NCBI GenBank assembly: GCA_013152655.1
Contig: JAADFW010000145.1
Location: 1-56,845, forward strand
Direction: 5' to 3'
Origin: Chlorobiota bacterium
GTDB lineage: Bacteria > Bacteroidota > Bacteroidia > Bacteroidales > B39-G9
Length of the DNA: 56,845 nucleotides
Under the pieces are notes generated by a model. That model made no database searches. It worked only from the letters and a program-made list of their open reading frames with translations, and was not told the origin of the DNA. Both the position numbers and the translations under genes were made by a program. Below are positions 34,048 through 41,910 of the stretch, one piece after another (position 1 is the first letter of the stretch; each line of letters begins with the position of its first letter).

Positions 34048-35844
34048 ATGGAAGTAAAAAGAACTTTTGATATTATAGACAGACTGCTTGAAAATTTTCC
34101 TCGTGAAGATGCTTTAAGTGTTAAAAGAAATGGAAAATGGGAACATTTTAGTACTGAACAATATAAAGAAAATGTTGATAACTTCAGTTATGGTTTAATT
34201 GCAGCCGGATTTAAAAAAGGTGACAAAATAATAACTGTTTCAAACAATAGGCCAGAATGGAATTTTGTTGATATGGGAATGAGCCAGGTAGGTGTTTTAC
34301 ATGTACCAATTTACCCCAATATTGGGCAACGAGAATATACACATATATTAAAGCACTCAGAAGCAAGAATAATTATAGTTTCTTCAATAGAGTATTATGA
34401 AAAAATAAAGCCTATTGCCGACCAAACACCAAATATTGAAAAAGTATATACTTTTAATAAAATAGACGGTATTCCAAACTGGGAGGAATTTATTGAGTTG
34501 GGCAGAAAAGAAGCTCCCGGATTAAAGGATAGATTAGCAGAAATTAAAAAAGATATTGACCCAAAAGAAGTATCAACAATAATTTACACCTCTGGAACAA
34601 CGGGACTTTCAAAAGGAGTTATGCTATGCCATGAAAATTTTATAAGTAATGTGAAAGCTACCAACAATATTCTTCCAATTAATGAAAAGGACAAGTTTTT
34701 AAGTTTTCTTCCGCTTTGTCATGTTTTGGAACGTATGGTAAATTATTTGGTTCAGCATAAAGGATGTGCAGTTTATTATGCAGAAAGTACTGATACAATT
34801 GGCGAAAATTTACTGGAAGTTAAACCCAATGGATTCGCCACAGTTCCAAGGGTTTTAGAAAAATTATACGATAAAATATTACTAAAAGGGAAAGGCCTTT
34901 CAGGTATTAAAAAAGCACTCTTCTTTTGGGCTCTTAATATAGGGTTGAAATATGAACTAAACAAGGCAAACGGAACATGGTATGAATTTAAACTTAACTT
35001 AGCTAATAAACTTATATTCAAAAAATGGAGAGAAGCTTTAGGCGGAAATATTAAAGTAATAATTAGCGGAGGAGCTGCATTACAAGAACGACTTTCAAGA
35101 ATTTTTAATGCCGCAGGCATTCCCGTTATGGAAGGTTATGGATTAACTGAAACCTCTCCGGTAATTTCAGTTAATCAAATTAGTTATCCTTATTTGAAAT
35201 TTGGTTCAGTTGGGCCAATATTAGATAATGTACAAGTTAAAATTAACGACGATGGCGAAATATTGATGAAAGGCCCCAATTTGATGCTTGGATATTATAA
35301 AGACCCTGAAAAAACAAAGGAAGTAATTGATAAAGATGGGTGGTTTCATACCGGTGATATTGGTGAATTAGATGAATTGAATATTTTAAAAATTACCGAT
35401 AGAAAAAAAGAAATATTTAAATTATCAACCGGAAAATATATTGCACCACAAATAATTGAAAACCGATTTAAAGAATCGCCATTTATTGAGCAAGTGCTAA
35501 CTGTGGGTGAAAGTGAAAAATTTGTTGCTGCAATTATTAGTCCTGCATTTAACTATTTACATAACTGGTGTACTTTACATAATGTTTTATACAAAGATAA
35601 CAAAGACCTAATTCAAAAACCGGAAGTAAAAAAACGATATCAGGAAGAGGTAGATAAAATAAATGTTACCCTGGCTGATCATAGAAAAATTAAAAAATTT
35701 GAATTAACCTGCAAGGAATGGACAACTGAATCAGGAGAATTATCGCCTACTTTAAAATTAAAAAGGAAGTTTTTGAAAAATAAATACAAAAATAAACTGG
35801 ATTATATTTATGGCTATTCAAATGATCCGGGATATATTGAATAA
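34048..35844 (+). CDS. Long-chain acyl-CoA synthetase (AMP-forming)
   Basis: Activates free fatty acids to acyl-CoA with ATP. The adenylation motifs are complete: TIIYTSGTTGLSKGVML (P-loop), MEGYGLTETSPVIS, GWFHTGDIGELD and ITDRKKEIFKLSTGKYIAP, followed by a C-terminal domain with the SPTLKLKRKFL tail typical of FadD15/FAA-type enzymes. The length is 598 residues. It is the last gene of the marR-fad operon and supplies substrate for fadE. Confidence 0.95.
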   Translation: MEVKRTFDIIDRLLENFPREDALSVKRNGKWEHFSTEQYKENVDNFSYGLIAAGFKKGDKIITVSNNRPEWNFVDMGMSQVGVLHVPIYPNIGQREYTHILKHSEARIIIVSSIEYYEKIKPIADQTPNIEKVYTFNKIDGIPNWEEFIELGRKEAPGLKDRLAEIKKDIDPKEVSTIIYTSGTTGLSKGVMLCHENFISNVKATNNILPINEKDKFLSFLPLCHVLERMVNYLVQHKGCAVYYAESTDTIGENLLEVKPNGFATVPRVLEKLYDKILLKGKGLSGIKKALFFWALNIGLKYELNKANGTWYEFKLNLANKLIFKKWREALGGNIKVIISGGAALQERLSRIFNAAGIPVMEGYGLTETSPVISVNQISYPYLKFGSVGPILDNVQVKINDDGEILMKGPNLMLGYYKDPEKTKEVIDKDGWFHTGDIGELDELNILKITDRKKEIFKLSTGKYIAPQIIENRFKESPFIEQVLTVGESEKFVAAIISPAFNYLHNWCTLHNVLYKDNKDLIQKPEVKKRYQEEVDKINVTLADHRKIKKFELTCKEWTTESGELSPTLKLKRKFLKNKYKNKLDYIYGYSNDPGYIE

Positions 35845-35861
35845 CTAATTATTAGTGCTTT

Positions 35862-36392
35862 TTAATTTGTATTATTCTTATTTTCTCGCTTCAATGTTTT
35901 CTTTTTATAGTAATCTTTGGAGGCAATATAAAGTGTTTTTTCTAACTCTGCATACACAATTCCTTTGCTGCCAGTTAATTTGAGCTTTTTACAAATATTT
36001 ATTTCTTTTAACTCGTTTATTCTTTGCTTAATATCATTAATCTCTTCTTTTGTAAATTCAAAAGAGGCAAAAACATTTTCTCTGGCGGGGCGTTTATATT
36101 TTATTAATGCCATTTTATCCCATACAATATAATTATCGCCAAGAATTTGAATTAATTGAATCATGAAAATTGGATCGGTTGCCGAAAATAAACTGCCCCC
36201 AAAAATGCTACCTGTATAGTTACGGTTTTTATAATTTAACGGAATTTTAATTTTAACTGTCATTAAATCTTTTGATATATAAATAATTCTTCCAACTGTA
36301 CGTCTGTACATTGGCGAAAAATTAAAACCATATTTAAAGATTTGATCTGTTCTGAAAAATACTTTTAAAATTTTGAATATTTTTTGATACAT
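35862..36392 (-). CDS. Second DUF4442 (YiiD_C-like) hotdog-fold protein
   Basis: A 176-residue protein with the DUF4442/YiiD_C pattern: FNFSPMYRRTVGRIIYISKDLMTVKIKIPLNYKNRNYTGSIFGGSLFSATDPIFMIQL and VWDKMALIKYKRPAR. It is probably an acyl-thioesterase-like protein. The C-terminus is basic. It is transcribed 14 bp after the nitronate monooxygenase-like gene and converges on the fad operon. It differs clearly from the fad-operon hotdog protein at 33538, so the two are not a recent duplication. Confidence 0.75.
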   Translation of the reverse strand: MYQKIFKILKVFFRTDQIFKYGFNFSPMYRRTVGRIIYISKDLMTVKIKIPLNYKNRNYTGSIFGGSLFSATDPIFMIQLIQILGDNYIVWDKMALIKYKRPARENVFASFEFTKEEINDIKQRINELKEINICKKLKLTGSKGIVYAELEKTLYIASKDYYKKKTLKRENKNNTN

Positions 36393-36406
36393 AAAAGCTA
36401 CTTTTC

Positions 36407-37366
36407 CTAATTATTCCTATAATCTTCAACTAAAGAATCAATAATTTCTTTTATAGGACTAATCCTCTTAACATGTTCAATTGCAGGTCCGGCACACCAC
36501 ACACTTTTATAAGTTGCACCAAAAGCAGCTTTTTCAATTTTTTTCATCCCCTTAATGGTAATCAACATTTTAGCATATTTTTTTAACCTTTTGTTTTTTC
36601 TTAAAACCCATTCCAAAAAGGTTGTTTTATTCCCTAAGTTTTGAACATAAGGTGTGTTAATTACTGTTAAAGGAGTTCCTGATATTTTTTTTGTCCTGAT
36701 AATATCTTTTTCTCCATACTTAATTAAGGCATTTTTATATTCTAAAGAAACACCAGCCTCGTTTGAAGCAATAAAGATTGTACCTACAGAAGCACCAATG
36801 GCTCCCCATTCAATAACCTGCTTTAAATCCTTGCCATTGGTTATACCTCCGGCAGAAATAACCGGAATATTGCAATTATTTGTTAGTGATGTAATAAGTT
36901 CTTCTGCTTCAATATTTCCGGCGTGTCCTCCGGCACTTGCATTTACAGCTATTATGGCATCAGCACCCAATTTCTCTACCTTTTCAGCATATTTCAAATC
37001 AACAACATCACAAAATACTTTTATTCCATTGCTGTGTGCTTTGTTAATTACTTCTTTAGGGTTTCCAAGCGATGTGATTATAAAATCAACTTTTAATTCA
37101 ATCAATGTTTTTAATTGACTTTTATATTTGGGGTTTGATTTGTTCACAATTAAATTTACACCAAACGGCTTATTGGTAAAATCCTTTATTTCTTTTATCG
37201 CAGTCCGTAATTCGTTATCGGTTCTGTAATTTAATGCCGGAAATGCAGCACTAATTCCATTTTGCAAAGCAGCTTTTATCATGTTTGTGTTCGAAACAAG
37301 AAACATAGGTGCCATTATAACAGGATAATCAATACCCAATAATTTATCAAGAGTATTTTTTTTCAT
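36407..37366 (-). CDS. Nitronate monooxygenase/FabK-like FMN oxidoreductase
   Basis: TIM-barrel flavoprotein of 319 residues of the 2-nitropropane dioxygenase family. Seen: PVIMAPMFLVSN at the start, NASAGGHAGN around residue 143 (the family GGH segment), PVISAGGITNGKDLKQVIEWGAIGASVGTIFIAS (FMN phosphate binding) and WCAGPAIEHVKRISPIKEII at the end. It may oxidise nitronates or act as an NADH-dependent enoyl reductase; sequence alone does not decide. It is followed 14 bp later by a hotdog protein, which gives some support for an acyl-CoA or lipid role. Confidence 0.88.
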   Translation of the reverse strand: MKKNTLDKLLGIDYPVIMAPMFLVSNTNMIKAALQNGISAAFPALNYRTDNELRTAIKEIKDFTNKPFGVNLIVNKSNPKYKSQLKTLIELKVDFIITSLGNPKEVINKAHSNGIKVFCDVVDLKYAEKVEKLGADAIIAVNASAGGHAGNIEAEELITSLTNNCNIPVISAGGITNGKDLKQVIEWGAIGASVGTIFIASNEAGVSLEYKNALIKYGEKDIIRTKKISGTPLTVINTPYVQNLGNKTTFLEWVLRKNKRLKKYAKMLITIKGMKKIEKAAFGATYKSVWCAGPAIEHVKRISPIKEIIDSLVEDYRNN

Positions 37367-37633
37367 TTAGAACAGTTAGTTTATTTTTTCAATTATATGG
37401 AAAATGCAAAAAATATAATCAAAAAAACTAAAGTTTCTGATAGTTATTTTCAATTATATTTGAATATCACTATTGCTAACATACGTGGTTTAAAGTTAAT
37501 AATTTCGATAAAACAAATGTCTTTTCTACAATTAAAAACCGGATTAAAAAATAAATTAAATGAAAATTTTAACGAAAGAAAGTAAATATGAGAGATAATC
37601 TATAATTTTAAAATAACAAGATTTATAATAATA

Positions 37634-38092
37634 ATGAAAAGAATAATCATAATTTTATTTATAGTTAAAATAGCAGGATTTATTTTATTGAGTTGCAAAA
37701 AAGAAGCCACGTCATCAGTAAATATTGTTTTATATGATAAACCACTCGCTACTATTCAACACTATATTCAAGGAAAGTGGAAATTTGTATATGGCAAAGG
37801 TGGATTTTGCGGCACTTGTCTGCATTACTGTGATAGTTGCTTCATTGAATTTACTCCAGATAATAGAGTTTTAGTGCCAAATAGAGATGGAACTTACTCA
37901 ACCGACACAACTATTGAATGGGTTAGGGATATTGGAACATATACAAATAATGATTCTACATACTTAATGAAGTTCTATGACAAAAATGGATATCCTAATA
38001 TTTATGTAATTGAACGGATTTATCATGACACCCTAATTTACCACGATAATTCAAGTGATGCTATATTTTATCATTACATAAGATACAATTAA
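37634..38092 (+). CDS. Lipocalin-like lipoprotein with a CxxCxxxCxxC cluster
   Basis: A signal peptide with lipobox LLSC is followed by a mature region of about 130 residues. IQGKWKFVYGKGGFCG and the later beta-type strands with aromatic residues (NRVLVPNRDG, YLMKFYDKNGY) resemble small lipocalin-like lipoproteins of Bacteroidota. The four Cys in FCGTCLHYCDSC are unusual and could bind a metal or form disulfides. No named family can be assigned. It is followed by a broken signal-peptide ORF and then rplU. Confidence 0.6.
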   Translation: MKRIIIILFIVKIAGFILLSCKKEATSSVNIVLYDKPLATIQHYIQGKWKFVYGKGGFCGTCLHYCDSCFIEFTPDNRVLVPNRDGTYSTDTTIEWVRDIGTYTNNDSTYLMKFYDKNGYPNIYVIERIYHDTLIYHDNSSDAIFYHYIRYN

Positions 38093-38115
38093 TTAACTTC
38101 CTAAAACTAAGATTT

Positions 38116-38211
38116 ATGAATAAAAAGTTTACTAAAACAATTATTTTAATGTTAGTAGTTTTGACATCATGTTTAGTCAATGCACAAAGCGGAGACACTA
38201 TAGATATATAA
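38116..38211 (+). pseudogene. Signal peptide remnant of a secreted protein (31 codons)
   Basis: Reads MNKKFTKTIILMLVVLTSCLVNAQ, a good secretion signal, then SGDTIDI and a stop. Beyond the stop the same frame continues KNEVNNMFKIKNISA before a second stop. It is too short to be a mature protein and looks like the 5' end of a decayed or truncated gene. A genuine very small secreted peptide cannot be excluded. Confidence 0.5.
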
Positions 38212-38262
38212 AAAAACGAAGTAAATAATATGTTTAAAATTAAAAATATTTCAGCTTAAATC

Positions 38263-38293
38263 TTTGCTAATCAATTATTCTTTTATACTTTTG
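38263..38293 (+). promoter_or_regulatory. Promoter of rplU-rpmA (TTTG-N19-TACTTTTG)
   Basis: TTTG at 38263-38266, a 19-bp spacer and TACTTTTG at 38286-38293 form a full match to the Bacteroidota housekeeping promoter. The expected leader is about 30 nt before the rplU ATG at 38330, which supports that start over the longer ORF. Confidence 0.85.
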
Positions 38294-38329
38294 CAGACCC
38301 AAGTTTTAAAAATTGAAAAAAATAATTCA

Positions 38330-38641
38330 ATGTACGCAATAGTAGATATAGCAGGACAACAATTTAAAGTTGAAAAAGACAGCAAGCTTTATGTTCAAAA
38401 ACTGAATGCAAAAGAAGGAACAAAAGTTGAATTTGACAAAGTTTTACTAATTGATAATGACGGGAAAGTTAAAGTTGGTAAACCGGTTATAAAAGGAGCT
38501 AAAGTTTCAGGTAAAGTTCTAACACATTTACGTGGAGATAAAGTAAAAGTATTTAAGAAAAAAAGAAGAAAAGGCTATAAAGTATTGAATGGACACAGAC
38601 AATACTTAACTCAGGTAGAAATTGAAGAAATTGTTTCGTAA
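38330..38641 (+). CDS. rplU: 50S ribosomal protein L21
   Basis: Large-subunit ribosomal protein that binds 23S rRNA. It starts [22 protein letters not shown] and ends with [25 protein letters not shown], as expected for L21. The ATG at 38330 gives 103 residues, the usual size. The ORF track begins at 38264, inside the promoter, and adds a non-conserved leader. rpmA follows 19 bp later, the universal pairing. Confidence 0.98.
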   Translation: MYAIVDIAGQQFKVEKDSKLYVQKLNAKEGTKVEFDKVLLIDNDGKVKVGKPVIKGAKVSGKVLTHLRGDKVKVFKKKRRKGYKVLNGHRQYLTQVEIEEIVS

Positions 38642-38660
38642 CCTTTTAAAATTAATAAAA

Positions 38661-38921
38661 ATGGCACACAAAAAAGGAGCTGGAAGTTCAAGGAACGGAA
38701 GAGAATCAGAAAGTAAACGATTAGGCGTTAAAATATATGGTGGACAGCTTGCTAAAGCAGGTAATATTATTGTTCGCCAAAGAGGAACTGTACACAGGCC
38801 ATATAAAAATGTTGGAATAGGTAAAGATCATACTTTATTTGCTTTAACAGATGGAACTGTTTTGTTTGAAAAAAAGAGAAATAATAAATCATACGTTTCA
38901 ATAGTTCCTGTAAAAGAATAA
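38661..38921 (+). CDS. rpmA: 50S ribosomal protein L27
   Basis: L27 helps position tRNA ends near the peptidyl transferase centre. [24 protein letters not shown] and [11 protein letters not shown] are the family hallmarks. The ATG at 38661 gives 86 residues, the usual length. The ORF track start at 38622 overlaps rplU and is not conserved. A strong terminator follows. Confidence 0.98.
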   Translation: MAHKKGAGSSRNGRESESKRLGVKIYGGQLAKAGNIIVRQRGTVHRPYKNVGIGKDHTLFALTDGTVLFEKKRNNKSYVSIVPVKE

Positions 38922-38942
38922 TATTAATATTTACATTATATT

Positions 38943-38994
38943 AATCTCCTGATATTTACTAATTTTGGTAAATTAATCAGGAGATTTTTTTTTA
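38943..38994 (+). terminator. Strong terminator after rpmA
   Basis: Arms AATCTCCTGAT (38943-38953) and ATCAGGAGATT (38976-38986) pair perfectly. An inner ATTTAC/GTAAAT stem extends the hairpin around an 8-nt loop with a 2-nt bulge. A tract of nine Ts follows. serS starts 15 bp later. Confidence 0.9.
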
Positions 38995-39008
38995 ATATAA
39001 TTTGGTAT

Positions 39009-40283
39009 ATGCTTACAATAAACTTTATAAAAGAAAACAAAGATTTAGTATTAGAGCGATTAAAAATTAAAAACTTTGATGCATCGAATATACTTAATGA
39101 AATAATTAAGCTTGACAATAATAGACGAAACACGCAGCAAATTCTTGACAAAAATCAATCTGAACTAAATATAATATCCAAAAATATAGGCCAATTATTT
39201 AAAGAAAAGAAAATTGCTGAAGCAGAATCTGCAAAAAAACAAAGTATTGAATTAAAAGAGGCAATAAAAAAACTTTCCGGTGAATTAAATAATATTGAAA
39301 CATCTTTAAAAAATAAGATAGTATTATTACCAAATTTACCCCATTCAACAGTTCCAAAAGGGTCAAACGAAAAGGATAATTTAGAAGTGTCCTCATATGG
39401 CTCTGTAATCACCCTAAACGAACAAGCACTGCCACATTGGGAATTAGCCAGGAATTATGATTTAATTGATTTTGAGCTAGGCGTAAAGCTTACAGGAGCA
39501 GGGTTTCCTGTTTATAAAAACAAAGGAGCCAAACTGCAACGTGCATTAATAAATTTCTTTCTTGATGAAGCTATAAAGGCAGGGTATAATGAAGTAATTC
39601 CCCCTTTGGTTGTTAATGAAGATTCCGGTTTTGGAACCGGACAATTACCTGATAAAGAAGGACAAATGTATCATATTGGCCTGGATAATTTATATTTAAT
39701 ACCAACTGCCGAAGTTCCTGTTACTAATATTTATAGAAATACAATACTTCAAGCGAAAGATTTTCCAATTAAACAAACAGCTTACACACCATGTTTTAGA
39801 AGAGAAGCCGGTTCGTATGGCAAGGATGTAAGGGGGTTAAATCGCCTTCATCAGTTTGATAAAGTTGAAATAGTTGTTATTGAGCATCCTGAAAAATCAT
39901 ACAAAAGATTAGATGAAATGGTAAAATATGTTGGGTCTTTACTTCAAAAACTTGAATTACCTTATAGAATACTAAAATTGTGCGGTGGAGATATCAGTTT
40001 CACCTCTGCCCTCACATATGACTTTGAGGTATATTCCTCAGCACAAAAAAAGTGGCTTGAAGTAAGTTCTGTATCAAATTTTGAATCATTTCAGGCCAAT
40101 CGCCTTAAACTAAGATTTAAAGAAGAAGGCAATAAAAAGCCTATATTAGCACATACTTTAAATGGAAGCGCGTTAGCATTACCCAGAATAGTTGCTGCAT
40201 TGCTGGAAAATAACCAAAATAATGATGGCATTAATATTCCAAAAGCATTACAAGAATATACAGGTTTTAAAATTATAAATTAA
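39009..40283 (+). CDS. serS: Serine-tRNA ligase
   Basis: Charges tRNA-Ser in the cytoplasm. The N-terminal ~110 residues form the long antiparallel coiled coil that grips the tRNA (KNQSELNIISKNIGQLFKEKK). The class II catalytic core follows: PTAEVPVTNIYRN, motif 2 CFRREAGSYGKDVRGLNRLHQFDKVE and motif 3 LNGSALALPRIVAALLENNQ. The length of 424 residues is normal. It begins just after the rpmA terminator and no convincing promoter is visible. Confidence 0.97.
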   Translation: MLTINFIKENKDLVLERLKIKNFDASNILNEIIKLDNNRRNTQQILDKNQSELNIISKNIGQLFKEKKIAEAESAKKQSIELKEAIKKLSGELNNIETSLKNKIVLLPNLPHSTVPKGSNEKDNLEVSSYGSVITLNEQALPHWELARNYDLIDFELGVKLTGAGFPVYKNKGAKLQRALINFFLDEAIKAGYNEVIPPLVVNEDSGFGTGQLPDKEGQMYHIGLDNLYLIPTAEVPVTNIYRNTILQAKDFPIKQTAYTPCFRREAGSYGKDVRGLNRLHQFDKVEIVVIEHPEKSYKRLDEMVKYVGSLLQKLELPYRILKLCGGDISFTSALTYDFEVYSSAQKKWLEVSSVSNFESFQANRLKLRFKEEGNKKPILAHTLNGSALALPRIVAALLENNQNNDGINIPKALQEYTGFKIIN

Positions 40284-40304
40284 ACCGTATAAATAACTGA
40301 ACAT

Positions 40305-40856
40305 TTGAACACAGAAACCATAATATTAGGAATTGACCCCGGAACAACAATAATGGGATATGGTTTAATTAAGATACTAAATAAACAACCAGAAGTAATC
40401 GCATTAGGTATATTAGACCTAAAAAAAATAACCGGGCATTATTTAAAACTACAAAAAATATTCAGTAGGACTTTACAGTTAATTGACGAATATCATCCTG
40501 ATGAATTATCAATTGAAGCCCCTTTTTATGGTAAAAATGTACAATCGATGCTTAAACTTGGAAGAGCACAGGGAGTTGTAATGGCAGCTGCTTTATATCG
40601 TTCAATTCCAATTTTTGAATATGCTCCGAGAAAAATAAAAATGTCGATTACAGGAAGTGGAAGTGCATCAAAAGAACAGGTTGCTTTCTTATTAAGCAAA
40701 ATACTAAATATTACAGATTTGCCTAAAAAATTAGATGCTACAGATGGCTTAGCCGCAGCTCTTTGCCATTATTATCAACCTAAAAACTCCCAAAATGGTG
40801 AAAAGTACAATAGTTGGAAAGATTTTATTGGTAAAAACCCATCACGTATCAAATAA
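40305..40856 (+). CDS. ruvC: Crossover junction endonuclease RuvC
   Basis: Resolves Holliday junctions with RuvAB. Acidic active-site residues are seen in ILGIDPGTTIMGYGL (Asp11), LSIEAPFYGKNVQSMLKLGRAQGV and DATDGLAAALCHYY. The other family stretch YAPRKIKMSITGSGSASKEQV is present. The start is a TTG at 40305: an in-frame stop lies at 40290-40292 and no ATG occurs before the catalytic Asp. The length is 183 residues. It is 21 bp after serS. Confidence 0.94.
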   Translation: MNTETIILGIDPGTTIMGYGLIKILNKQPEVIALGILDLKKITGHYLKLQKIFSRTLQLIDEYHPDELSIEAPFYGKNVQSMLKLGRAQGVVMAAALYRSIPIFEYAPRKIKMSITGSGSASKEQVAFLLSKILNITDLPKKLDATDGLAAALCHYYQPKNSQNGEKYNSWKDFIGKNPSRIK

Positions 40857-40871
40857 TGAATTTATCTTTTG

Positions 40872-41264
40872 TTAAATATTCTTTGAAATTTCTTCAGCAA
40901 TATTTCTAAATTCCTCGTCAGTAAATTTCAGTTTTGGCCGTGCAAAATTAATATCGTGCAAATTGTTTATCGGAATCAAATGAACGTGTGCATGAGGTAC
41001 TTCCAGTCCTAAGACAGCAACTCCAACTCTCTTACAATCAACAACCTGTTCAATTGCTTTAGCTACTCTTTTACAAAATACATTCATTTTAGCAATAGTA
41101 GTGTCTTCAATATCAAAATAATAATCTACCTCAACTTTTGGAACGACCAGAGTATGCCCTTTTGCAAGCGGATTAATGTCTAAAAAAGCATAAAAATCAT
41201 CATCCTCAGCAATTTTATAGCTGGGTATCTCACCTTTAATAATTTTACTAAATATTGTTGCCAT
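40872..41264 (-). CDS. HIT-family nucleotide hydrolase
   Basis: A 130-residue protein of the HIT (Hint) branch that hydrolyses nucleoside phosphoramidates and related compounds. The His triad is in LEVPHAHVHLIPI. The start MATIFSKIIKGEIPSYKIAED and the middle DINPLAKGHTLVVPK are typical. It is transcribed 35 bp after greA. Confidence 0.95.
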   Translation of the reverse strand: MATIFSKIIKGEIPSYKIAEDDDFYAFLDINPLAKGHTLVVPKVEVDYYFDIEDTTIAKMNVFCKRVAKAIEQVVDCKRVGVAVLGLEVPHAHVHLIPINNLHDINFARPKLKFTDEEFRNIAEEISKNI

Positions 41265-41299
41265 TTCTTAATATTTTAAGTTGATTACTTTTCAATTTA

Positions 41300-41773
41300 T
41301 TAAAGAGAAATTTCAACTATTTCAAATGCAATTTCCCCAGCCGGTGCAATTATTTCAACTATATCACCAACTTTTTTTCCCAATAATCCTTTTGCTATTG
41401 GAGTATCAATAGAAATTTTTCGCAATTTTAAATCAGCTTCGCTTTCTGAAACTATTTGATATTCCATTATAGCCTGATTTTTTTTATTTTTTATTTTAAC
41501 CTTTGAAAGTATTTGTACTTTTGAATTATCCAGTTGTGTTTCATCAATAATTCTTGAATTTTGTATTGATTCTTTCAACTTAGAAATTTTCATTTCTAAA
41601 AGCCCCTGTGCTTCTTTAGCTGCGTCGTATTCAGCATTTTCCGACAAGTCTCCTTTATCTCTGGCTTCAGCTATTTGTTTAGATATTGCAGGGCGTTCAA
41701 CATTAATCAATTGATCTAGTTTTTTCCTCAACTTTAGTAATCCCTCTTCAGTAATTAACGAAACATTTCCCAT
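41300..41773 (-). CDS. greA: Transcription elongation factor GreA
   Basis: Stimulates transcript cleavage by paused RNA polymerase. The N-terminal coiled coil contains ARDKGDLSENAEYDAAKEAQG, with the conserved acidic tip, and the C-terminal FKBP-like domain ends with SPIAKGLLGKKVGDIVEI-type sequence (here DTPIAKGLLGKKVGDIVEI). The length is 157 residues. It leads a two-gene unit with the HIT gene; only a weak TATATTTT -7 candidate precedes it. Confidence 0.97.
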   Translation of the reverse strand: MGNVSLITEEGLLKLRKKLDQLINVERPAISKQIAEARDKGDLSENAEYDAAKEAQGLLEMKISKLKESIQNSRIIDETQLDNSKVQILSKVKIKNKKNQAIMEYQIVSESEADLKLRKISIDTPIAKGLLGKKVGDIVEIIAPAGEIAFEIVEISL

Positions 41774-41840
41774 AATAGTTGTATTATAAAATTATGTACT
41801 AAAATATAAATTTGGATTTTTAAAACTTGCTTACTATAAA

Positions 41841-41880
41841 ATAAAAAAGAATCCCGATATCAATCGGGACTCTTTTATTT
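41841..41880. terminator. Terminator after the PorV-like gene, bidirectional in form
   Basis: ATCCCGAT and ATCGGGA-type arms with flanking A and T runs (AAAAAAGAATCCCGAT / ATCGGGACTCTTTTATTT) form a stem with T tracts readable on both strands. On the minus strand it ends the TonB receptor/T9SS/PorV operon, 35 bp after its last stop codon. Confidence 0.85.
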
Positions 41881-41910
41881 TATGCTACAAAGATAATAAA
41901 ATATTTTTTG

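Noticed and set aside
37397-37585. 62-residue plus-strand ORF between the nitronate monooxygenase-like gene and the lipoprotein gene
   Set aside because: No recognisable domain or signal, low-complexity Lys/Ile/Asn composition typical of AT-rich non-coding DNA, and it covers the promoter region of the minus-strand gene.
38264-38329. N-terminal extension of rplU in the ORF track
   Set aside because: It lies within a strong promoter (-33 and -7 elements), and L21 starts at the downstream ATG in all known cases.
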